Source: a virus. From it: DNA of 64,000 bases. Below, one piece after another: positions 40,187-47,408 of this stretch (position 1 is the stretch's first letter; the number at the start of each line of letters is the position of its first letter). Below the pieces are notes generated by a model. That model searched no databases. It was not told the origin of the DNA and saw nothing but the letters and a program-made list of their open reading frames with translations. The position numbers and the translations under genes are program-made. The stretch lies in the IMG/VR virus record IMGVR_UViG_2162886007_000016, positions 1 to 64,000 of that record, one strand, 5' to 3'.

Positions 40187-41200
40187 ATGGCCAATGAGAA
40201 ACGCATTCCCAAGATCCCTTCGATGAAGAAGATCAACGCGCTGCCCAAGCACTTCAAAGGCATCAGTTCTTTCAGTGGCTGTGGCGGCTCGTCTACTGGC
40301 GTGAAGATGGCGGGCATCCAAGTGCTCGCGGCTACCGAGTTCATCAAGCCGGCCATCGAAACCTACCAGAAGAACCACAAAGGTACCATGGTCATCGGCG
40401 AAGACATTCGCAAGGTTGACTGGGCAGCCATTCGCAAAGAGCTTGGCCTGAAACGTGGCCAGCTCGACTTCTCGGAAGGTAGCCCACCGTGCAAGTCCTT
40501 CTCCACGTCTGGCACTGGCAGTGATGACTGGGGCAAGGAAAAGCTGTACAGCGAGAACGTCTACCAGCGCACAGACGACCTCTTCTACGAGGAAATGCGC
40601 AAGCTGGAAGCCTTCATGCCGAAGGTGTTTGTTTGCGAGAACGTCAAAGGCATGGTCGAGGGTGACGCGAAGGGTTACTTCGTCGAGATTCTCCGTGACC
40701 TGAAAGCGATCGGTTACAGCGTGCGTGCGCAAGTGCTCAACGCTGCGTATCTCGGCGTGGCACAAGCCCGTGAGCGTGTGATCTTCGTCGGTGTGCGCGA
40801 CGACTTGGTGAAGAAGGGTTTCAACCCTGTATTCCCAACGCCTCACAAGTATGCCATCAACGTGAACGATGTTCTGCCTCACGTGGCGTACCTGAAGTCG
40901 AAGCACAAGGGTGACCTGAAGTACGTACCTGCGTCGATCCCTTCGCCAACGATCGTGGCCAGTGATGGTACCAACAGCGAGACTGCTGGCTTCTCCTCTG
41001 GCGGGTTCATCGAGACCCTTGATGGTGATCGCCGCAAGTACACCATCGACGAGTTGAAGACCATTTTCACCTTCCCCGAAGACTTCATCTTCACTGGTAC
41101 CTACAAGCAGCAGTTTGAACGCATCGGCCGTTCGGTACCGCCGCTCATGATGTACCACGTCGTGCGCGAACTCCGCAAGCACATCCTCGAAAAGCTGTAA
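40187..41200 (+). CDS. C5-cytosine DNA methyltransferase family, variant motif X
   Basis: 337 residues. Motif I ISSFSGCGGSSTG, motif IV GSPPCKSFS (catalytic Cys), motif VI FVCENVKGM, motif VIII QARERVIFVG, and motif X ERIGRSVPPLM. The last normally reads GNSVPP; here Arg315 (codon 41129-41131) replaces the Asn that faces the cofactor. In the engineered enzyme M.MpeI a basic residue here allows use of carboxy-SAM. The target recognition segment is short, suggesting a very short or non-specific target. AAGGA upstream; next gene is CmoA-like. Confidence 0.9.
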   Translation: MANEKRIPKIPSMKKINALPKHFKGISSFSGCGGSSTGVKMAGIQVLAATEFIKPAIETYQKNHKGTMVIGEDIRKVDWAAIRKELGLKRGQLDFSEGSPPCKSFSTSGTGSDDWGKEKLYSENVYQRTDDLFYEEMRKLEAFMPKVFVCENVKGMVEGDAKGYFVEILRDLKAIGYSVRAQVLNAAYLGVAQARERVIFVGVRDDLVKKGFNPVFPTPHKYAINVNDVLPHVAYLKSKHKGDLKYVPASIPSPTIVASDGTNSETAGFSSGGFIETLDGDRRKYTIDELKTIFTFPEDFIFTGTYKQQFERIGRSVPPLMMYHVVRELRKHILEKL

Positions 41201-41211
41201 GCAACGCACAA

Positions 41212-41236
41212 AGGGAGCCTCGCGCTCCCTTTTTGT
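41212..41236 (+). terminator. Terminator after C5-methyltransferase
   Basis: AGGGAGC-CTCGC-GCTCCCT plus TTTT. Confidence 0.85.
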
Positions 41237-41246
41237 GGCCTTGAAA

Positions 41247-41253
41247 CTGTAAA
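41247..41253 (+). promoter_or_regulatory. CTGTAAA motif before CmoA-like gene
   Basis: GAAACTGTAAATG, 44 nt before the ATG at 41297 and right after a terminator: the clearest promoter-like placement of this motif. Confidence 0.48.
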
Positions 41254-41296
41254 TGACCAGTAAGCCCACATGGGCATCAAACATGGAGTTACGGAC

Positions 41297-42082
41297 ATGC
41301 AACCAATCGAAACCCTGCGCGACGATCACGTACCCGGCCAGAAGTGGGAGTTCAACGAGGACGTCGCCAAGAAGTTTGACAACATGCTGGAGCGCAGCAT
41401 CCCAGGCTATGGGTCGATGCGTGAACTGGTGTGGCGACTGGGCAAGAACTTTGTCAAGACACCGTGCAACGTCATTGACCTCGGTGCAAGCCGCGGTGAA
41501 GCGAGTGCCAAGTTCATCGGTGCGTTCCCAGAAGCCCAGTTCTACCTGAGCGAAATCTCGGACCCGATGCTTGAAGAAATGCGTGGGCGCTTCGCCGACC
41601 AGTTCAACGTACACCCGTGCAGCTACGACCTGCGCAAGAAGGCCAAAGAGATTGCCGACGCTATTCGCTGGCCGAGTGCGCACATGAGTGGCAGTGTGGA
41701 ATTCCACAAAGTGCAGACGCTGCCGACTAACCTCGTGCTGTCGATCCTCACCATGATCTTCGTGCCGATCAACTTCCGACCATCCATTCTCAAGGGTGTG
41801 TACGATGGTCTGGAATCGGGTGGCGCCTTCTTCATGGTTGAGAAGGTACTCGGCAATACGGCAGTGATGCAAGAACTGCTGGTCGATGCCTACCACGAGT
41901 ACAAGCACGACAACGGCTACAGCTGGGAAGACATTGAGCGCAAGCGTGCAGCCCTCGAAGGTGTTCAGGTCCCAGTGACCCATGAGAACAACATCGAAAT
42001 GCTGCGCACCGCTGGCTTCCGTAGCGTCGAGACGTTCTTCCGCAACCTCAACTTCGTGGGCTACATCGCCATCAAGGACTAA
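41297..42082 (+). CDS. CmoA-like carboxy-SAM synthase homologue
   Basis: 261 residues from ATG 41297 (GGAG 8 nt upstream). Full-length similarity to E. coli CmoA (247 aa): [20 protein letters not shown] vs [32 protein letters not shown] vs [31 protein letters not shown] vs ANGYSELEISQKRSMLENV. Tyr38, Gly63, Ser65 and Arg217 match Tyr39, Gly64, Ser66 and Arg199 of CmoA, the last being the carboxylate-binding residue of carboxy-SAM. CmoA transfers a carboxyl from prephenate to SAM. Asn132 is Ser here and Asp89 is Glu. Could alternatively be an ordinary SAM methyltransferase. Confidence 0.85.
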   Translation: [261 protein letters not shown]

Positions 42083-42085
42083 GCA

Positions 42086-42538
42086 ATGCGCGAACTCCAA
42101 TTGCTCCGCAAGCGTGTGAAAACGCTGTGGAAAATGGAAGAGGGCCTCAGCCCGAATGAGCGTCGCCTCCATCAGTGGCAAGTGTCTGCAACCCAAGCAG
42201 GCATCATGTACACCGTGGGTAAGGGCGATGCCAACACGTTCTTCTATGCCGTCAACGGCAACGATATGAAGTTCGTGATGCCAGACGTGATGCTGAAGTT
42301 GCTGGACGATTGGACCAACAGCGATTACGTGGCGTACACGATCACCAAGAAGAAGGATATCAGCGGCATGCCTTTGCGCACGTCGCCAGCCGCCTTCCTC
42401 AAAGTGACGAAGGACAAGTACCTGGGTTACTACATCGTGGGCATCAAGTCCAACGGTGACATTGTTCGCCTGCACAAACTGGAAGGCGGACTCCAGGGTA
42501 ATCACTGGGTCAAATTCAAAGGCAAGAAGAAACGCTAG
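42086..42538 (+). CDS. Unknown protein within the modification cluster, 150 aa
   Basis: MRELQLLRKRVKTLWK, then a beta-rich domain and a basic C-terminus ending FKGKKKR. 3 nt after the CmoA-like stop and 8 nt before the PP-loop gene, so clearly co-transcribed. No family recognised; basic tail suggests DNA contact. Confidence 0.7.
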   Translation: MRELQLLRKRVKTLWKMEEGLSPNERRLHQWQVSATQAGIMYTVGKGDANTFFYAVNGNDMKFVMPDVMLKLLDDWTNSDYVAYTITKKKDISGMPLRTSPAAFLKVTKDKYLGYYIVGIKSNGDIVRLHKLEGGLQGNHWVKFKGKKKR

Positions 42539-42546
42539 GAGCGATC

Positions 42547-43404
42547 ATGGATCAGAAGACGCGAGCCAGAAAGCTCCGTAAAGCCCTCGTTGAACGGGCA
42601 GCGTCGTACGGCGTGAAGAAGGTAGCCGTGCCAATGAGCAGCGGTGTGGACAGTCACTGCGCCCTGTTCGCTTGCCTAGAGGCTGGGTTGAAGCCGCATG
42701 TGTATAGCTTCCACCTCGAAAGTGTCGAGAGCCGTGACGTGCGCATTGCCCAACTGACAGCGAAAGAGTTTGGGCTGCCGTTCACCAAAGTCACATTGCC
42801 CACTGGCCAGAAGCGTTTGATGAAGGACGTCGTGAAGCTCGCCGAGTTTGGCTGCCGATCGAAGACCGACTTCGAGTGCTTCTGGCCAATGTACCATCTG
42901 CTACCTAAGATCAAGGAAGACGTGTTCTTCACTGGTCATGGTGCAGACAGCCTGTACTGCCTGAGTCGCAAAGCCTGCCAGCACTACGCTGGGCGCGAAG
43001 ACGAATTCCGTGCACTGGCCTTCTCGTCCAACAAAGCCTTCCAGAAGGGCTTGATCGAGAAGTGGTGTGCAGAGAACGGTGGCGACCTTGCGTACTGCCC
43101 AATCTTCTTCACGCCGAAGATTCTGAAAATCTTCCAGGGTGCGACGCCTGCTGACCTGAACAAGCCTATCCAGAAGGCAGTCAGCCGCATGGCCTTCGAG
43201 GAGTATTTCGACCGCGTGCGCGTGTACGTTCACCAACCGTTCCAGTTGGGCGACACCGGCATCAAGGCTGGGTTCGAGGAGCATCTGCTCGAAAGCCCAC
43301 TGAACACCAAAGGCTACAAGTCTGTAGTCGGCATCTACAACGAGCTGGTGCGTACTCACGGTCCAGCAGTAAGCGAACCAGATACAGGGTGGGACGACGA
43401 ATGA
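42547..43404 (+). CDS. Asparagine-synthetase-like PP-loop ATPase
   Basis: 285 residues. PP-loop VPMSSGVDSHCAL (Ser31-Ser36) and TGHGADSLYC (130-139), the latter like the GEGxDE loop of asparagine synthetase C-terminal domains. No N-terminal glutaminase domain and no leading Cys, so nitrogen would come from ammonia or an amine. Enzymes of this family adenylate a carboxylate and form an amide. In this cluster the obvious substrate would be a carboxymethyl group on DNA (inference). QueC/TilS-type PP-loop enzymes are the alternative. Confidence 0.8.
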   Translation: MDQKTRARKLRKALVERAASYGVKKVAVPMSSGVDSHCALFACLEAGLKPHVYSFHLESVESRDVRIAQLTAKEFGLPFTKVTLPTGQKRLMKDVVKLAEFGCRSKTDFECFWPMYHLLPKIKEDVFFTGHGADSLYCLSRKACQHYAGREDEFRALAFSSNKAFQKGLIEKWCAENGGDLAYCPIFFTPKILKIFQGATPADLNKPIQKAVSRMAFEEYFDRVRVYVHQPFQLGDTGIKAGFEEHLLESPLNTKGYKSVVGIYNELVRTHGPAVSEPDTGWDDE

Positions 43405-44036
43405 GCACCGTGATGACCAAGTACACTCGGATCAACCTGAACACGGCCGAGCTGTACTTCAAGCAAGCCTGCGCCGAACTCTACCCAACGTTCGATCACC
43501 CGAACAAGGCACAGTTGCGCGCAGCCTACGACAAGATCATGGACGGCGGTGTTGAGCGTCCAGACTTCGAGCGTCCTGCCGAGTGTCCAGCCCTGACGCC
43601 TCTCCAGATCGAGTTCGCAGAAGGCGTAGCCAAGTTGGTTGAAGAATACTTCGACTCGGCATCACCAAGCGCGACCGCCGTGCACACCTTCCTCGCGTTC
43701 GAAGGCCTCGACCCGAAAGAAGGTTACCACATCAGCGAAGACAAGCATGTGATCGACCTGTTCGCTCGCTTCGTTGACCTCGGCAAAGGCGCCTACGACT
43801 ACATCGCTCGCCGTGCAATCCAGCAGACCCACGTCGATCCGCGTTTCATCGTGATCCGTTTGGCTAACGACTGCAAGCGCTACGGCGTGCGTACTCTGCG
43901 CGCTCCAACGTCGGAAGGTGAAGTGATGTTCAGCCTCGATCCGCTTGAGCATCACAAGAAGTTCGACAACCAAACCTTCATCCCAGCGATCGGCGGTTAC
44001 TACGGCATCGTTGGCAAGACTCGTTCCGAGGACTGA
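43401..44036 (+). CDS. Hypothetical protein, 211 aa
   Basis: ATG 43401 overlaps the PP-loop gene's stop (ATGA), so it is probably part of the same unit. MSTVMTKYTRINLNTAE; helical. No motif; membership of the modification pathway cannot be judged. Confidence 0.68.
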   Translation: MSTVMTKYTRINLNTAELYFKQACAELYPTFDHPNKAQLRAAYDKIMDGGVERPDFERPAECPALTPLQIEFAEGVAKLVEEYFDSASPSATAVHTFLAFEGLDPKEGYHISEDKHVIDLFARFVDLGKGAYDYIARRAIQQTHVDPRFIVIRLANDCKRYGVRTLRAPTSEGEVMFSLDPLEHHKKFDNQTFIPAIGGYYGIVGKTRSED

Positions 44037-44038
44037 CC

Positions 44039-44647
44039 ATGTCTCAGTTCAAACTGAAAGACTTTCCGATGCTGGAGTACGACTATCCGACCGATCAGAT
44101 CGAACGCTCTGGGGGCATCAGTCAGGACACGCGCTACGACTACGTTGCCAGTTCGTTCCTCAACGGCCTGATCAACTACGGCAAGAATCACAAGTGGTTC
44201 CTGCTGGCACGCTATGGGTTGGAGAAGCCTGAGGCTGAGCGTGTCGATGACGACGATGACAACGACGCCAACTGGATTGCACCCACCGAAGCGAACTACC
44301 AAGCGTTTGCTGATCGCGTGACCGCAGATCGTATGCAGTGCTTCAAGCCCATCGGCGATGACTGGCTGGTGCTGTACGAAACCGAGGCCAGCTACTTCTT
44401 CATGTGGTATGACCAAGACAGCAGCGATTGCAGCGTCGAGCGCTTCTGCCGCCGTTCGCTTGCCGATCCTGTGTACGGCATCACCACCTTCGAGCAATTC
44501 GTCGAGGCACGTATTTCCTGGTTCAAGGAAGCTCACTTCGGCGAGAGCGAGCGTTGCGGCTACTACCCGCAAGGCCAAACACCACAAGAGCGCGTTGACA
44601 TCCTTGTCAGCCCAGCCCAACAACCGAGAGGCTGGTTCAGCTCGTAA
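44039..44647 (+). CDS. Hypothetical protein, 202 aa
   Basis: MSQFKLKDFPMLEYDY; contains an acidic run (RVDDDDDNDAN) and many aromatic residues in the C-terminal half (SYFFMWYDQDSSD). 2 nt after the preceding stop. No family. Confidence 0.68.
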   Translation: MSQFKLKDFPMLEYDYPTDQIERSGGISQDTRYDYVASSFLNGLINYGKNHKWFLLARYGLEKPEAERVDDDDDNDANWIAPTEANYQAFADRVTADRMQCFKPIGDDWLVLYETEASYFFMWYDQDSSDCSVERFCRRSLADPVYGITTFEQFVEARISWFKEAHFGESERCGYYPQGQTPQERVDILVSPAQQPRGWFSS

Positions 44648-44656
44648 GGAATTTCC

Positions 44657-45682
44657 ATGGCCAAGAAAGACAAAGTGAAGAAAAAGGAGAAGAAGTCCAA
44701 GTCTCCTGCGATGATGGCGATCCAGAAGGACAGCTATATCATCGTTCGTGTTGGCACCAAGCATCATCTGTGCCTAGCGATCAACCCTGAGCGCAACCGT
44801 GCAGTGATCGACCGTACTCTGGCTGACGAAGAACATCAGACTATCGAGTACGATGACCAAACACTGGTTGCCAACCTCGGTCTGAACCCGAAGCCAGGCG
44901 GTAATGCGTTCGGCGTGAAGATCAACCCGTACATCACCAGCGTCGATTCCAAGTATGGGCCGATGCACTTCTTCCGTGTGCTGGAAGACCTGGAGAAGAA
45001 AGCGCTCAAGTCCGCGCTGCGTCGTACCTACGATGCGATGCTGGAGAACAACCTGAACATCTTCCCGCTGGGTAGCATCAAGCTGTTCCCGAAGCGCGGC
45101 AAGTACGCAGGTTGCTACCACATCAAGCGCTCTATGAGCGAGTTCACTGACGGCATCGACCTGTACCCAGACACGTTCACCGACCGTGCGTACAACGAGT
45201 ATGTCCTGTACCACGAGTACGCGCACGCCGTCTGGTTCCGCATGGTACCGGGTGCGTACAAGGCGCGCTGGATCAAGCTCTACCACAAGCGTCTGGAGCT
45301 GAACAGCATCCTGAAAGATCGGTTGGAGTCGATGCTTGGCGAACTGATCGAGTTCAGCGGCACGTTCAAGGAATTCTATAAAGAGCTTGAAGATCAAGAC
45401 TCTCTGGTATTCCGTGAAGTGCTCAGCCACTACAAGCGCTACCACAAGCTCGACGGCCGCAGCCTCGAAATCCTCTACCTCGAGGACAGCGAGAAGTTTG
45501 CCTCGATGTGGCCGAAGCGTACCACGATCGTTGAGTCGCGTCCTGATCTGTCCGAATACTCCATGGTGAGCCCGGACGAGTTCTTTGCAGAGGCATTCGC
45601 ATTCCACATGACTGGGAAGACGATGCCTAAAGACATTACCAAGGCTATGGAGAAAACCCTGAAGGCGCTCCAGAGCATCTAA
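44657..45682 (+). CDS. Putative HExxH zinc metallopeptidase
   Basis: 341 residues. A basic N-terminus (about 20 residues) precedes a domain with YHEYAHAVWF (His186, Glu187, His190) and a downstream Glu in SPDEFFAEAFAFH, a plausible third ligand: a gluzincin-like layout. Target unknown; phage metallopeptidases process heads, act on the host, or are structural. AAGGA 6 nt before the start. Confidence 0.7.
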   Translation: MAKKDKVKKKEKKSKSPAMMAIQKDSYIIVRVGTKHHLCLAINPERNRAVIDRTLADEEHQTIEYDDQTLVANLGLNPKPGGNAFGVKINPYITSVDSKYGPMHFFRVLEDLEKKALKSALRRTYDAMLENNLNIFPLGSIKLFPKRGKYAGCYHIKRSMSEFTDGIDLYPDTFTDRAYNEYVLYHEYAHAVWFRMVPGAYKARWIKLYHKRLELNSILKDRLESMLGELIEFSGTFKEFYKELEDQDSLVFREVLSHYKRYHKLDGRSLEILYLEDSEKFASMWPKRTTIVESRPDLSEYSMVSPDEFFAEAFAFHMTGKTMPKDITKAMEKTLKALQSI

Positions 45683-45694
45683 AGGAGTTCACTG

Positions 45695-46261
45695 ATGAAC
45701 GACCTCGCTACCTTGAAGTCCCTTACGAACATTATGCCGATCGCTACTCTCGGCAATCGCCCGCGTGACATTGCGTTCAACCGCTTCAAGTTTGAACGCC
45801 TCAGCGCGCACGGCTCTGTGGAAAACGGCATCGTCCTGACAATCAACGACGACGCCTTCGAAGATGTTGAGGAGTGGATGGACTACATCCACTCGCCCAT
45901 TGGAACTCAGACGGTGCATCGCACTGCTACAGCTGAGGACCTGCAGAGCCTATCGTTGGCTATGCCTGCAAATATGCTGCGCAAACGCAACGTCACCAAC
46001 TACGTGACGATGCTGACCGACGACAAAGTGGTGTTTCGTTTCGTGACGGCTCGGTGGCGAGGCGTGGACTATCCGATCGAAGAACTCAATCGGTACTTCA
46101 CCCAGCTGCGACTCGCGTACTACCTGAGCGACGAAGTGGGCGTTATTGATCTGCGAATTGCGCTGGGTAGTGTAAACCATCATTACACCAGCATACATCA
46201 ACTCGAGGACATCCTGTACACGATGGCCTACCATTTCTTCCGCGAAGATACGGAGCTCTAA
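45695..46261 (+). CDS. Hypothetical protein, 188 aa
   Basis: AAAGGAG upstream; MNDLATLKSLTNIMPI. Mixed alpha/beta, no motif. Directly before the clamp loader. Confidence 0.68.
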   Translation: MNDLATLKSLTNIMPIATLGNRPRDIAFNRFKFERLSAHGSVENGIVLTINDDAFEDVEEWMDYIHSPIGTQTVHRTATAEDLQSLSLAMPANMLRKRNVTNYVTMLTDDKVVFRFVTARWRGVDYPIEELNRYFTQLRLAYYLSDEVGVIDLRIALGSVNHHYTSIHQLEDILYTMAYHFFREDTEL

Positions 46262-46265
46262 TAGC

Positions 46266-47402
46266 ATGGCGAAGAAGCAGAAGGCTGCGATTGAAGAGAC
46301 GGCATCAGCCACTCAGTCTCTCGCCGTTACTCACCGACCGCGCACACTCAAAGACGTTGTTGGTCAAGACGACAGCGTTTCCATCATCAAGGGTATGATT
46401 AAGCGCAACCGTTTCCCGGGCGCCATCTTGATTAGCGGTGTCACAGGCACTGGCAAGACGACGCTGGCGCGTATCCTTGCGACGTACATGAACGCCGACG
46501 ATCCGAAGAACGTCCGTGAGTCCATGGCGTACAAGCTGGGCGAGAAGCATCCAGACGTCACCATCGTCAACGCAGGTACTCACGGTAAGGTCGAGGACAT
46601 TCGCTCTCTCGTCCGTGGTGCCAACGCTGCGCCGCATACCAACTACCGCGTGTTCATCATCGACGAGGCGCACAAGCTCACCGGTGCGTCCGCAGAAGCG
46701 CTGCTGGTTCCTATCGAAGAGCCTAGCATCCACACCATCTGGATTCTCTGCACGACGAACCCAGAGAAGCTGGTCGATACCATCGCCGGGCGTTGCACCA
46801 AGATCAACCTGAACCGCATCGAACCAGAGCACATCGTCTCTCGCCTGCAGTACATTGTCGAGCAAGAGAAGATGGACTTCGTCAAAGGCAAGGAAGGCAA
46901 GAAGGCATTGGAGCTGATCGCCGCCATGTGCGACGGCAGTATGCGCAACGCCATTGCCCACCTTGAAGCCGTGATGTTCGCGGGCTTCGGCGGCAAGAAG
47001 CTCGACGCAGAAGGTGCACTCAAGGCATACGTCGAATCGTCGGCAGCAGACCTTGACAAGGCGGCAGCATCTGTCGTTGCAGCCACGATGAACCTCGACC
47101 TGCCTGGGTTGATCGCCATCATCCGTAAAGCGCAGAACCCACGCGGCATCGTGTACAAGACACGCGCCCTGCTCGACTACCTGATCGGTGCGAAGACCAA
47201 GACGGCGAAGTTCCTGCCGTACTCCGGGCGCATCTTCGAGCAGCTTGCCAAGAAGATGGATATCAAATACGGGCTCAAAGGCCTGGTGATGCTCCAGCAC
47301 ACCATCGTCGAACTGGAGCTGCAACTCAACTCGACCAGCATCGACGAATCGGTGCTCCTGCAAACCTATCTCGGCCGTTTCGTGATCGAGAACAAAGGCT
47401 AA
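46266..47402 (+). CDS. AAA+ clamp-loader subunit (DnaX/T4 gp44-like)
   Basis: 378 residues. Lys/Ala-rich N-terminus, then HRPRTLKDVVGQDD, Walker A GVTGTGKTTLARI, Walker B RVFIIDEAHKLTG, sensor-1 WILCTTNPEKL and the arginine segment AGRCTKINL. As in DNA polymerase III gamma/tau, it would load the sliding clamp. No separate clamp or small subunit is visible in the window. Confidence 0.9.
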   Translation: MAKKQKAAIEETASATQSLAVTHRPRTLKDVVGQDDSVSIIKGMIKRNRFPGAILISGVTGTGKTTLARILATYMNADDPKNVRESMAYKLGEKHPDVTIVNAGTHGKVEDIRSLVRGANAAPHTNYRVFIIDEAHKLTGASAEALLVPIEEPSIHTIWILCTTNPEKLVDTIAGRCTKINLNRIEPEHIVSRLQYIVEQEKMDFVKGKEGKKALELIAAMCDGSMRNAIAHLEAVMFAGFGGKKLDAEGALKAYVESSAADLDKAAASVVAATMNLDLPGLIAIIRKAQNPRGIVYKTRALLDYLIGAKTKTAKFLPYSGRIFEQLAKKMDIKYGLKGLVMLQHTIVELELQLNSTSIDESVLLQTYLGRFVIENKG

Positions 47403-47408
47403 TCGAAC

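Noticed and set aside
40082-42505. 807-residue minus-strand frame opposite the modification cluster
   Set aside because: Antisense shadow: the plus-strand genes have clear motifs, starts and spacing.
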